Shown: positions 20,547 to 28,850 of the stretch, one piece after another
How positions within the stretch are numbered: the stretch's first letter is position 1
How the letters are laid out: every line of letters begins with the position of its first letter
Assembly (NCBI RefSeq): GCF_015840915.1
Contig: NZ_CP060398.1
Location: 1,736,001-1,800,000, forward strand
Length of the DNA stretch: 64,000 nt
Direction: 5' to 3'
Source of the DNA: Synechococcus sp. CBW1002
GTDB lineage: Bacteria; Cyanobacteriota; Cyanobacteriia; PCC-6307; Cyanobiaceae
Made by a program: the position numbers and the translations under genes
The notes under the pieces: model-generated
Told to the model about the DNA's origin: nothing
The model's input: only the letters and a program-made list of their open reading frames with translations
Databases searched by the model: none

Positions 20547-20792
20547 TCAGCCGTCCGCCAGGGTCCACCAGCCTGCGGCGGGGCCGATGAAGCGCACCGT
20601 GACCCAGAACAACACCAGCGCGCCGATGCCGAACCAGGCCCCACGGGTGGTGATCTCCACGAAGCGGTTGGCCTGATCCTTGCTCAACGGCAGCCACGGC
20701 GCGATGCGCTCCGACTTCGTGCCGCTGCCTGCGGATGGCTTGGGCCCCCGCGGTGGCAGGCCCTGGGTGGAACGACGCTTGGCTTCCCCCAT
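20547..20792 (-). CDS. DUF2839 family small membrane protein
   Basis: An 81-residue protein starting MGEAKRRSTQGLPPRG, the conserved opening of this cyanobacterial family, with one transmembrane segment (about residues 52-72, GAWFGIGALVLFWVTVRFIG) and a short WW-containing end. The function is unknown. It sits 29 nt downstream of the DinG-like gene on the same strand. Confidence 0.8.
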   Translation of the reverse strand: MGEAKRRSTQGLPPRGPKPSAGSGTKSERIAPWLPLSKDQANRFVEITTRGAWFGIGALVLFWVTVRFIGPAAGWWTLADG

Positions 20793-20821
20793 CCGCGCAG
20801 CAGTGGCAACTGCCGGCAACG

Positions 20822-22294
20822 CTAGTTGGGCAGCAGGCGGCTCAGGCTCGCCCATGGTTCCAGGGCCCGCAGCACCGTGGCCCCCCAGCTGCGGCTGCGC
20901 AAGCGTCCGTCCAACACGGCCAGGCGTCCGCCGCCGCGGCGCAGGCCTGCCACGGAGCGTTGCAGCCGGTTCACGGCCTCGGGCAGGAGCAGCTCCCGGA
21001 ACCAGTCGAGCCCCTGCTGACGCAGGGCGGTGACCCGGGCGGCGGTGAGGGGATCCTCCAGGCTGGCGATCGGCAAGGTGGCCGCCAGGATCTGACCCGG
21101 TAGCGGCAGCCGCTCCTGCTGCTCCAGCCACCAGCTCCAGCGGGCGCAGAGAATCCCATTCGCATCGGGAGTGGTGGATTCGTGTTCCACCCGACGGCCG
21201 AATTCCGCCGCCATCGCACTGGCCAGGCTGAGCCGCAGGCCTTCGTCGTCGCAGAGGATCACGCTCAGCCGAGCCTGCCCCAGCACCAGCCGGCGACTCT
21301 GCTCCAGCAGGTGCTGGGCGAAGACGGGGCTATTGGGCAGCGGTTGGCGCAGGGGTGCGAACAGCGGCAGCGGATCGGCCAGGGGAGGATCCCCCAGGTC
21401 GACCACCACCTCGGGCGTCAGGCCGAGGACGGCCTCGGGGGCTGCGCCATGCGCCTGGGTGCTCCGGCGGACAGCAATCGGGCTGGCCAGCTGGCCCAGC
21501 AGCACGGCTCCACGCCCCCTGAGCAGGCCCGCCAGGGCATGCAGGGGCTCCAGGGGCTGGCGGTGCAGGGTCCACTGCAACAGCCGCATGTCCACCTCGG
21601 CCCAGCTGCTCCAGCCATCTCCCCCCTGCTCCAGCCACTGGTCCCAGGGGGGCGGCAGGGGGCCGAGCAGGGCGAGCAGCTGGCGCAGCGGTGCTTCCTC
21701 CTCTGGGGCGATGGCCACCAGGCCGCTGGGCTGACGCGGCGGTTCCAGAACCCGCCGGCTCAACCGGTCGTGCAGGGCCATCAGGCTGGTTTCGGCCGCC
21801 GGCTGGCTGCGCAGCAACCGGTTCCAGTCATCGGCAGTGATCCGCACCGCCAGCGAACGACGCAGCTTCGGCTCGAGGGTTTCGGCTTCCGGGATCACCA
21901 GCTGGTGCTCCCCCAGCTGGCCATTCCGCCAGGCCTCCATCAGCTCGGCGTGGTCCAGCAGCCAGATCCGATGGGGTGGGCAAGGGCCAGACCCTTCCCA
22001 GAGGGGGAGGGCAAGGTTCACGGCCCGCAGCCGCGGCAACTCCATCTGCAGGAGACGCTGGCGTAGATCCTGGCTCAGCACCAGAGCCAGGGGGGCGTCG
22101 CTGAGGGCCAGCGGCACCAGCAGGCTGATCCACCAGTCGGGGCCGGTGCCGGGGGTGAGCCGGATCAGGGTGTGATCGCTTCGCCGCAGGCTGCGGGCCA
22201 CGAGCCGGCTGAGGCTGAGGTGATGCGGCCACTCGGCTGCTCCCTCCTGGCGCAGCAGGGCTTTCAGCTGTTGATGGGCCAGGGCTTCCAGCAT
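20822..22294 (-). CDS. DinG/XPD-like helicase-related protein lacking a P-loop
   Basis: A 490-residue cytoplasmic protein starting MLEALAHQQLKALLRQEG. The C-terminal ~170 residues resemble the second helicase domain of DinG/XPD enzymes: the Gln-rich strand SRRLVLGQARLSVILCDDEG, then the LLPEAVNRLQRSVAGLRRGGGRLAVLDGR region that corresponds to the Q.iGRliR..D.G.v.ilD.R motif. No Walker A or DEAH motif is visible in the N-terminal half, where a PDWWISLLVPLALSDAPLALVLS segment takes its place. It may be a degenerate helicase or a DNA-processing accessory factor. It is divergent from tyrA across a 42-nt gap. Confidence 0.55.
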   Translation of the reverse strand: MLEALAHQQLKALLRQEGAAEWPHHLSLSRLVARSLRRSDHTLIRLTPGTGPDWWISLLVPLALSDAPLALVLSQDLRQRLLQMELPRLRAVNLALPLWEGSGPCPPHRIWLLDHAELMEAWRNGQLGEHQLVIPEAETLEPKLRRSLAVRITADDWNRLLRSQPAAETSLMALHDRLSRRVLEPPRQPSGLVAIAPEEEAPLRQLLALLGPLPPPWDQWLEQGGDGWSSWAEVDMRLLQWTLHRQPLEPLHALAGLLRGRGAVLLGQLASPIAVRRSTQAHGAAPEAVLGLTPEVVVDLGDPPLADPLPLFAPLRQPLPNSPVFAQHLLEQSRRLVLGQARLSVILCDDEGLRLSLASAMAAEFGRRVEHESTTPDANGILCARWSWWLEQQERLPLPGQILAATLPIASLEDPLTAARVTALRQQGLDWFRELLLPEAVNRLQRSVAGLRRGGGRLAVLDGRLRSRSWGATVLRALEPWASLSRLLPN

Positions 22295-22336
22295 GGGCGA
22301 ATCGTAGGAAGCTGGTCCGACCCGGCTGCAGCGACG

Positions 22337-23293
22337 ATGACCAACCCCGCCGAGCCCCGGCCTGCCTGGCGCCATGGCCCGGTGGGTGTGGTGGGTCTCG
22401 GGTTGATCGGCGGATCGCTCGGCCTCGACCTGCAGACGGCCGGAGCCGAGGTGCGGGCCCTGGTGCGCCGTGAGGCCACCGCCACCAGGGCCCGAGACCG
22501 GGGGTTGGCTTCGGTGGTGAGCACCGATCCCTCGGTCTTGGCAGGCTGCGATCTGGTGGTGCTGGCGCTGCCCCTGGATCAGCTGCTGGCGCCGCCGCCA
22601 GCCCTGCTGCAGGCTCTGCCCCCCGAGGCGGTGCTGACCGATGTGGGCTCGGTCAAGGGGCCGCTGCTGCCGGTGTGGTCGGCGGCGTTGCGGCGGCTGG
22701 GCGGGGAGCGGCAGGCCCGCCGCTTCGTGCCCAGCCATCCCATGGCCGGCACCGCCGAGGCCGGCGTGGAGGCCGGCGTGTGCGACCTGTTCGTCGCCCG
22801 TCCCTGGGTGGTCACCCCTGCTGACGACACCGACCCCGAGGCGCTCGCCCTGGTGGCTGACCTGGCTGCGACCCTCGGAGCCCGCTGGGTGTGCTGCGAC
22901 GCCAGGGCCCACGACGCCGCGGTGGCCCTGATCTCCCATCTGCCGGTGCTGGTGAGTGCGGCACTCCTCCAGACCGCTGACCGGAGCAGTGCTGGCGAGG
23001 GCCAGCCAGCATCGAGCCCGTCATCCCAGAGCCAGTCTTCGTTCATGAGTTCGCTGCCGAGCCTGGTGCGGACCCTGGCTTCCAGCGGCTTCGCCGACAC
23101 CACCCGGGTGGGGGGCGGCAACCCCGAGCTGGGCACTCTGATGGCCCGTGGCAACCGGGAGGCGGTTCTGCAGGCTCTGGCCGGTTACCGCCACAGCCTT
23201 GATCAGCTCGAGCAGCTGGTGCGCCGGGAAGACTGGGCGGAGCTGCAGCAGCTGCTGACCGCCTGCCGCGACTTGCGCCCCCAGTTCCTCTGA
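22337..23293 (+). CDS. tyrA: Prephenate/arogenate dehydrogenase
   Basis: Oxidative decarboxylation step of tyrosine synthesis; the cyanobacterial enzyme usually prefers arogenate and NADP. The 318-residue product has the dinucleotide-binding GVVGLGLIGGSLGLDL near the N-terminus, the DVGSVKGPL loop and HPMAGTAEAGVEAG with the catalytic His. An Ala/Ser-rich insertion (RSSAGEGQPASSPSSQSQ) interrupts the helical domain and looks like a species-specific loop. The ATG at 22337 is preferred over an upstream ATG at 22172 that lies antisense to the neighbouring gene. Confidence 0.93.
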   Translation: MTNPAEPRPAWRHGPVGVVGLGLIGGSLGLDLQTAGAEVRALVRREATATRARDRGLASVVSTDPSVLAGCDLVVLALPLDQLLAPPPALLQALPPEAVLTDVGSVKGPLLPVWSAALRRLGGERQARRFVPSHPMAGTAEAGVEAGVCDLFVARPWVVTPADDTDPEALALVADLAATLGARWVCCDARAHDAAVALISHLPVLVSAALLQTADRSSAGEGQPASSPSSQSQSSFMSSLPSLVRTLASSGFADTTRVGGGNPELGTLMARGNREAVLQALAGYRHSLDQLEQLVRREDWAELQQLLTACRDLRPQFL

Positions 23294-23303
23294 CCCGTTC
23301 GGT

Positions 23304-24848
23304 TCAGATCCGCAGGGGCTCGCCGCGCTCCGCCAGCAGCTGGCGGCAGAGCATCAGCGAGGAGAGGGTCACGCCGGCGGTACCCTCGCCGGGATGGATG
23401 GAATCGCCGCCGAGCCAGAACCCTGGCACTGGTGTGCGGCTGGCCAGCCCGAAGGGCCCGAAGCGGCTGGGGTGCTGGCCCAGCCCCCCCACATAGCCCC
23501 AGGGCCGTCCGGTCCAGCCGGCGAAGCCGCGGGGTGTGGCCAGTTCCCGGTGCAGCCAGTCGGCCGATCCGATCCCGAGCAGCTGCTCCAGGCCGGCCGC
23601 CATGGCGGTGCCGGCCTGGGCTTTGCGCGCCTGGTACTCGGCATCGTTCAGGCCGAACCAGGGGCGGGCCGGCGTGAACACGCTGGCGATCACGGTGGCC
23701 TGCCCCTGGGGCGCCCGTCCATCGCCCTCCTGGCTCACCGACACGAACAGTGGGCCCGGGACTGGCCAGTCGAGCTGGAGGTGGCTGGGGGTGTGGGGCG
23801 GCAGCACCGAGCGCGGCACGGCTCCATAGAGCACCAGGGCGCCGGAGGGGTCGTGCAGGTGCTGCAGGCGCTGCCGGTAGCCCGCTGGTAGCGCCTCGCC
23901 CAGCAGCTCGCTCAGGCACTGGGGGGGCAGGGTGCAGACCACCGCCTCACAGGCCAGGGCAAAGGGGGTGTTGCCGCCTTTCTCTCCCCGCACGATCCAG
24001 CTGCCATCGCGGCGCTCCAGCTGACGCGCCCGGTGCCGCAGTCGCAGGCGGCCGCCCCAGCGGGCCAGGCTGTCCTCCAGCGCCCGGCTGAGCTCCTGCA
24101 TCGAACCCTCGAGGTGCCAGAGCCCCTGTGGCTCCTGCGCCACGGCCAGCGCGGTGGCGCCGTAGAGGGCGGCGGTGCGATCGGCTGGTTCCTGGGAGTA
24201 GAGCTTCAGTTGCAGGTCGAGGTAGCGCCGCAGGCGCTGGTCGTGGCTGCAGCCGCAGAGGGCCAGCAGATCGGCCACCGTGGCGCCCGTGGCCAGTGCA
24301 CTGATCAGGGTGGCTGGCCGCAGGGCGCCGCAGAGCTGGCCCAGATCCCAGAGCGAGCGCGGTGGCAGCACCGGATCCCGCAGCGCGAAGGCCCAGTTGG
24401 TGCGATGCAGCCAGGCGCAGAGTTGCCAGAACCGTTCGCTGCCGGGGAACTGGCTCTGCCGTTCCGCTTGCCAGCGCAGCGGATCGCGCCAGAGCTGCAC
24501 CGGCGGCTGGCTGTCGTGGAGATCCACCACGCAGGCCGGATCCAGCGGTGTGGCCGCCGGCGGGGTCTGGTGCAGATGGGCGAACAGCCGCGCGTGAATG
24601 CCACCTGCCTCCAGGCCGGCCACCTGGGTGGCGCCCACATCAAACACGTAGGGGCCGCGCCTGAAGGTGCCGGCGCAGCCGCCGCTCTGGTGGTGGGCCT
24701 CGAGCAGATCCACCTTGAGGCCGGCGCGGGCCAGCAGGGCCGCCGCCGTGAGGCCGGCGATTCCGGCCCCCAGCACCGCCACTGGGCCGTGGGCCTCGGT
24801 GCCGTCAGATCCCGTGCCCTGCGACTGCGTGCCGTGCGCCTCCGTCAT
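23304..24848 (-). CDS. crtD: Carotenoid desaturase, CrtD/CrtH-like
   Basis: FAD-dependent amine-oxidase-fold enzyme acting on membrane carotenoids. The 514-residue protein has the dinucleotide-binding motif VAVLGAGIAGLTAAALLARAG near residues 24-44, followed by HHQSGGCAGTFRRG, and the C-terminal FAD loop WLGGDSIHPGEGTAGVTLS. Closest by memory is the cyanobacterial C-3',4' desaturase CrtD, used for myxoxanthophyll-type carotenoids; the carotene isomerase CrtH is the main alternative. It is convergent with tyrA (10-nt gap) and divergent from the kinase gene (39-nt gap). Confidence 0.7.
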   Translation of the reverse strand: MTEAHGTQSQGTGSDGTEAHGPVAVLGAGIAGLTAAALLARAGLKVDLLEAHHQSGGCAGTFRRGPYVFDVGATQVAGLEAGGIHARLFAHLHQTPPAATPLDPACVVDLHDSQPPVQLWRDPLRWQAERQSQFPGSERFWQLCAWLHRTNWAFALRDPVLPPRSLWDLGQLCGALRPATLISALATGATVADLLALCGCSHDQRLRRYLDLQLKLYSQEPADRTAALYGATALAVAQEPQGLWHLEGSMQELSRALEDSLARWGGRLRLRHRARQLERRDGSWIVRGEKGGNTPFALACEAVVCTLPPQCLSELLGEALPAGYRQRLQHLHDPSGALVLYGAVPRSVLPPHTPSHLQLDWPVPGPLFVSVSQEGDGRAPQGQATVIASVFTPARPWFGLNDAEYQARKAQAGTAMAAGLEQLLGIGSADWLHRELATPRGFAGWTGRPWGYVGGLGQHPSRFGPFGLASRTPVPGFWLGGDSIHPGEGTAGVTLSSLMLCRQLLAERGEPLRI

Positions 24849-24887
24849 CCCGGCATGCTGGCAGCGTTCCCTTGGCCGGTGCGAGCC

Positions 24888-25832
24888 ATGCTCCCGTCCC
24901 AGCTGGGTCTCTGGGCCCGGGATCACTGCGGTGAGGCGCCGGCCTCGGTGGAGCCGGTCGGCGGAGGCTGCACGGGCCGCGCCTGGCGCCTGCGGTTTTC
25001 CGCACACCACAGCCTGTTCGCCAAGAGCCTGAAGCCAGCCGATCTGCCGCTGCTGCAGGCCGAGGCCGATGGGTTAGGCGCCCTGGCTGCCGCGGCACCC
25101 CCTGAGCTGGCGGTGCCCCAGCCCGTGTTTGTGGGGCTGGTGGCAGAGGCTGCCCTGCTGGTGACCGACTGGCTGCCCTTTTGTCCTTCGGGCGGCAGCC
25201 AGGCGACCGCCAACAGCTCAGCCAGTCAGCGTGGCGATGCTGCAGCACGGCGCCAGCTGGGTTGGCAGCAGCTGGGCCGTTCCCTGGCTCTGTTGCACCG
25301 GCGCAGCCTGGATGGCGTCGATGCCCGCTACGGCTGGCCGCAGGACAACTGGATCGGGGCCGCCCCCCAGGTCAACGGCTGGTGCGACAGCTGGGTGGAG
25401 TTCTTCCGAGACCGTCGCCTGCTTCCCCAGCTGGAGTGGGTCGCACGCGGCGGCGCGCCGCTGCGCCAGGCGACCACTCTGCTGGAGCGTCTGCCCCAGT
25501 GGCTGGAAGGGCACCAGCCTGAGCCCGTGCTGGTGCACGGCGACCTCTGGGGCGGCAATGCCGCCCTGCTCGACGACGGTCGGGGCGCGATCTTTGATCC
25601 TGCCGTGTATCGCGGAGATCGGGAAGTGGATCTGGCAATGGCCCGCCTCTTCGGTGGTTTCCCACCGGCCTTCTTTGCCGGCTACGAGGCCGCGTGGCCC
25701 CTCTCCCCGGGGCATCGGGAGCGGGTGGAGCTCTACAACCTCTACCACCTGCTCAACCACGCCAATCTCTTTGGTGGCTCCTACCGGCAACAGGCCCAGG
25801 CGAGCCTGGATGGCCTGCTGCGGCTGGGCTGA
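24888..25832 (+). CDS. Fructosamine kinase family protein
   Basis: A protein-kinase-like fold enzyme that phosphorylates ketoamines (fructosamine or ribulosamine) on glycated proteins, allowing deglycation. The 314-residue product shows the catalytic loop VLVHGDLWGGNA and the metal-binding IFDPAVYRGDREVDLAM. An N-terminal Gly-rich loop (PVGGGCTGRAWRLRF) and a Lys (SLFAKSL) fit ATP binding. The ATG at 24888 was chosen; the ATG at 24855 would add 11 residues. The true substrate in cyanobacteria is not established. Confidence 0.85.
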   Translation: MLPSQLGLWARDHCGEAPASVEPVGGGCTGRAWRLRFSAHHSLFAKSLKPADLPLLQAEADGLGALAAAAPPELAVPQPVFVGLVAEAALLVTDWLPFCPSGGSQATANSSASQRGDAAARRQLGWQQLGRSLALLHRRSLDGVDARYGWPQDNWIGAAPQVNGWCDSWVEFFRDRRLLPQLEWVARGGAPLRQATTLLERLPQWLEGHQPEPVLVHGDLWGGNAALLDDGRGAIFDPAVYRGDREVDLAMARLFGGFPPAFFAGYEAAWPLSPGHRERVELYNLYHLLNHANLFGGSYRQQAQASLDGLLRLG

Positions 25833-25884
25833 ATCCTGCTGTCAGGCCGCCCCACGAACCAACCACCCAGCCCATGATGGCCGC

Positions 25885-26301
25885 TCAGCCGAGGTATTCC
25901 TTGCGAAGGGCCTGGATCTGGGCGAGCACGGCGTTGCGCTTCTCGCTGGTGGTCAGGTTCTGCCAGCTCCACTGGCCCACCACGACAAGGCCAAGCAGCT
26001 CCAGAAGCCCGGGAACCACCGGCAGCAGATTGATGGTGTCCAGCACCCCCTTGATCAGGATCTGCGCCACGATCACGGCCAGGAACACACCGGTGCCCTT
26101 GGCGATCCGACCCATCAAGGACCAGTCCACCTGGTCGAGAGTGGTGTTCACCTTGGTCAGGATGTCGCCGTAGCGCTCGGCGAAATTCACGGTGGCGTCG
26201 CCCACACCGGAGCCGAACGGGCTGCTCGAGGTGCTGGTCTCGCCTGCGTCGCTGCCGGCTTCCTTCAGGTCGGGCTCATTCAAGGTGGTGGTATCGCTCA
26301 T
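25885..26301 (-). CDS. CAAD-domain membrane protein
   Basis: A 138-residue protein. An acidic Ser/Thr-rich N-terminus (about 1-45) is followed by two hydrophobic segments near residues 70-112 (GVFLAVIVAQILIKGVLDTI, VPGLLELLGLVVVGQWSW) and a charged helix ending ALRKEYLG. This is the CAAD domain, found fused to some cyanobacterial aminoacyl-tRNA synthetases and as stand-alone thylakoid proteins related to plant CURT1. A role in thylakoid membrane organisation is inferred from the family. Confidence 0.8.
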   Translation of the reverse strand: MSDTTTLNEPDLKEAGSDAGETSTSSSPFGSGVGDATVNFAERYGDILTKVNTTLDQVDWSLMGRIAKGTGVFLAVIVAQILIKGVLDTINLLPVVPGLLELLGLVVVGQWSWQNLTTSEKRNAVLAQIQALRKEYLG

Positions 26302-26347
26302 GAATGGAGCCGCACAATTTGAAACGATCGAGGGCCAAGGTATCGGT

Positions 26348-26839
26348 GTGAGCTCCATTTGGCCAGCGCGGATCGGCTTCCGTCGGCGGGGGCTGACCTG
26401 CCTGGATGCCCTGCTGGCCGCCGCCAGCCCTGCGGAAGGCTGTGCCCTGCTGCTGGGCTGCCGCCGGGAGACCCATTGGCAGGTGGAGCGGGTCTGGCCC
26501 TGTCTGAATGGGTGGCAGCCGATGGGGGAGCGGAGCCGCCGCTTCGCGATCGATCCGCGTGAGCAGCTGCTGGCCCAGAAGTGGGGACGGGCCCGTGCAC
26601 TGACGGTTCTGGGGGCGGCCCACAGCCATCCCGCCAGTGCCCCCCTGCCCTCGGTCACCGACCGGCGCCTCGCCTTTCCCCCTGCCCTGCTGGTGATCGC
26701 GGGCCCGCCTGGCGGCGATGGCGACTCTCGCGGCAGCACCCGTGCAGACCTGCCCCGCACGGGCTGGGTGCTGCGCTGCTGGTGGCTGACCGAGGAGGAC
26801 ACCCAGCCGTTGCCGCTGGCGTGGAAAATGGTGGATTGA
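26348..26839 (+). CDS. M67-family JAMM metallopeptidase
   Basis: A zinc peptidase of the Mov34/MPN/PAD-1 family, 163 residues from the GTG at 26348. The JAMM motif is complete: Glu in PAEGCALLLG, then HSHPASAPLPSVTD (His-x-His, seven residues, Ser-x2-Asp). An ATG at 26300 would add 16 residues, but its start codon would overlap that of the divergent CAAD gene; AAGG a few bases before 26348 favours the GTG. It lies 17 nt before an E1-rhodanese gene, suggesting a joint role in processing a ubiquitin-like sulfur carrier. Confidence 0.82.
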   Translation: MSSIWPARIGFRRRGLTCLDALLAAASPAEGCALLLGCRRETHWQVERVWPCLNGWQPMGERSRRFAIDPREQLLAQKWGRARALTVLGAAHSHPASAPLPSVTDRRLAFPPALLVIAGPPGGDGDSRGSTRADLPRTGWVLRCWWLTEEDTQPLPLAWKMVD

Positions 26840-26856
26840 CCGGTCGCGCTTCTCCG

Positions 26857-28029
26857 ATGCTTCCTCCCGACACCACCGGGGTGCAGCTCAGCCCCGACGA
26901 GGTGGCCCGCTTCGCCCGCCACCTGATCCTGCCGGAGGTGGGCATGGAGGGGCAGAAGCGTCTCAAGGCCTCCTCGGTGCTGTGTGTGGGCACCGGCGGA
27001 CTGGGTTCGCCGCTGCTGCTGTATCTGGCCGCCGCGGGCGTGGGCCGGATCGGCATCGTCGATTTCGACGTGGTGGATCACTCCAACCTCCAGCGGCAGG
27101 TGATCCACGGCACCAGCTGGGTGGGCAAGCCCAAGATCGAATCCGCCAAGGCCCGGATCCTGGAGATCAATCCCCACTGCCGGGTGGATCTCTACGAGAC
27201 CGCCCTGACCAGTGAGAACGCTCTGGCGATCATCGAGCCCTACGACATCGTCTGCGACGGCACCGATAACTTCCCCACCCGCTATCTCGTCAACGACGCC
27301 TGCGTGCTGCTGGGCAAGCCCAACGTCTACGGCTCGATCTTCCGCTTCGAAGGCCAGGCCACGGTGTTCAACCTCGATGCCGAAAGCCCCAACTACCGCG
27401 ATCTGTTCCCCGAGCCGCCGCCGCCGGGCATGGTGCCCTCCTGCGCCGAGGGCGGCGTGGTGGGCGTGCTGCCCGGCATCATCGGCGTGATCCAGGCCAC
27501 CGAGGCGGTGAAGATCATCACCGGCATCGGCACTACCCTCAGCGGCCGCCTGCTGCTGTTCGATGCCCTGGGCATGAAGTTCCGCGAGCTGAAGCTGCGG
27601 CCCAACCCGGAGCGGCCGGTGATCAACGAACTGATTGATTACCAGGAGTTCTGCGGCGTGGGCGGCAGCGCCCCCGGCCAGGAGGAGGCGGGCAGTGTGC
27701 CCAGCATCACCGTCGCCGAGCTCAAGACGATCATCGACGGCGAGCTGGAGGACATCCTGCTGGTCGATGTGCGCAATCCCCCTGAGGCCGACATTGCCGT
27801 GATCCCTGGTGCCCTGCTGGTGCCGCTCGATCGGATTGAGAGTGGCGAGGCGATTGACGATGTGCGCCGGCTGGCTCAGGGCAAGAAGCTCTACGTGCAC
27901 TGCAAACTCGGCGGCCGCAGTGCCAAGGCCCTGATTGCCCTGGGCCGTCATGGGATTGAGGGCACCAACGTGGCCGGCGGCATCGACGCCTGGAGCCAGG
28001 AGGTGGATCCATCGGTGCCCCGTTACTGA
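26857..28029 (+). CDS. moeB: MoeB/ThiF-type adenylyltransferase with rhodanese domain
   Basis: An E1-like enzyme that adenylates the C-terminus of a small sulfur carrier (MoaD- or ThiS-like), with a rhodanese domain for sulfur delivery. The 390-residue protein has the ATP-binding VGTGGLGSPLLLYLAAAG near residues 46-63 and the conserved PSCAEGGVVGVLPGIIGV segment. The rhodanese domain covers about 285-385, with active-site Cys349 in VHCKLGGRSAKA. The zinc-binding CxxC typical of MoeB is replaced here by NYRDLFPEPPPP, so the zinc site seems absent. It follows the JAMM peptidase by 17 nt. Confidence 0.92.
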   Translation: MLPPDTTGVQLSPDEVARFARHLILPEVGMEGQKRLKASSVLCVGTGGLGSPLLLYLAAAGVGRIGIVDFDVVDHSNLQRQVIHGTSWVGKPKIESAKARILEINPHCRVDLYETALTSENALAIIEPYDIVCDGTDNFPTRYLVNDACVLLGKPNVYGSIFRFEGQATVFNLDAESPNYRDLFPEPPPPGMVPSCAEGGVVGVLPGIIGVIQATEAVKIITGIGTTLSGRLLLFDALGMKFRELKLRPNPERPVINELIDYQEFCGVGGSAPGQEEAGSVPSITVAELKTIIDGELEDILLVDVRNPPEADIAVIPGALLVPLDRIESGEAIDDVRRLAQGKKLYVHCKLGGRSAKALIALGRHGIEGTNVAGGIDAWSQEVDPSVPRY

Positions 28030-28079
28030 GGCGGTGGCTGCGGGTCCGCTTCGCGGGCCCGACCGATCATGGTCCCGCC

Positions 28080-28850
28080 GTGTCTCAGCGTCGGCTGATT
28101 GCTCTGGAGGGCCAGTTTCCGGCCTTTCTTGCGGCTTCGATCATGCCGGTGCTGCTGATGCCCCTGGCGAATGAGGTGGGGCCCTTCCCGCAGCCTCTGG
28201 TTGCGCCTGTTGTCTTCGATCTGCTGATTCTGCAGTCGGTGCGGACACTGCCGGTGCTGCAGCCCACGTTCAGAGGACGTTGCATCGGTGCGCTCTACCA
28301 GTGGCTCGGGTTCGTCACCGGGCTGCCCATCTGGGTTCCTCCCCTGTTCCGGGGCTGGCCATCGGGCCACCTGCAGGTGGCCACTCTGCTGCTGGTGGCG
28401 ATTTTCTTCATCACCACCTCCGTGCGGCTGGTGAGGCTCCTGGCACGGGTGCCGCGGGTGAACCTGTCCGTGCTGGCCGGCGCTGCTGGCGGTTATGTGC
28501 ATCTTGGCCTCACCGGCGGCATGGTGGCCACCGCCATTGAGGTGGTGCACCCGGGTTCCTTTCTGCTGGGGGCCGTGGGCAGCCATGAGGCCCTCAGAGA
28601 CAGGCTCCTCTACTACAGCTTCGTGACAGTGGCCGGTCTGGGTTATGGCGATGTGCTTCCCGGTAACCCGGTGGGTGAGCGCTTCGCCATCCTGCTGAGT
28701 GTGAGCAGTACCCTCTATGTGTCGCTGTTGGTGGGCCTGCTGCTCGGCCGCTTCATCGCCCACGAAGCTGCGGAGCTGGAGGAGCATTGGCAGGAGCACA
28801 AGACCCTGGCGTCGTCTCCGCCGGATCGGCTGCCGATGGACGATCAGTAA
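28080..28850 (+). CDS. Potassium channel family protein
   Basis: A 256-residue membrane protein (GTG start) with about five or six hydrophobic segments. The pore loop TVAGLGYGDVLPGNP holds the K+ selectivity signature GYGD, followed by the last transmembrane helix (FAILLSVSSTLYVSLLVGLLLG). The family is the two-pore-helix ion channel type (Ion_trans_2), with extra N-terminal helices. A charged tail (EEHWQEHKT) ends the protein. Its last 7 nt overlap the cobO stop region from the opposite strand. Confidence 0.82.
   Translation: MSQRRLIALEGQFPAFLAASIMPVLLMPLANEVGPFPQPLVAPVVFDLLILQSVRTLPVLQPTFRGRCIGALYQWLGFVTGLPIWVPPLFRGWPSGHLQVATLLLVAIFFITTSVRLVRLLARVPRVNLSVLAGAAGGYVHLGLTGGMVATAIEVVHPGSFLLGAVGSHEALRDRLLYYSFVTVAGLGYGDVLPGNPVGERFAILLSVSSTLYVSLLVGLLLGRFIAHEAAELEEHWQEHKTLASSPPDRLPMDDQ

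Noticed and set aside
26300..26302. ATG start for the JAMM peptidase
   Set aside because: It would share bases with the start codon of the divergent CAAD gene, and the 16 added residues lack similarity; the GTG at 26348 is preferred.
26302..27951. N-terminal ~550-residue extension of the CAAD gene frame
   Set aside because: Lies antisense to the JAMM and MoeB genes and has biased composition; the CAAD start at 26301 explains the gene.
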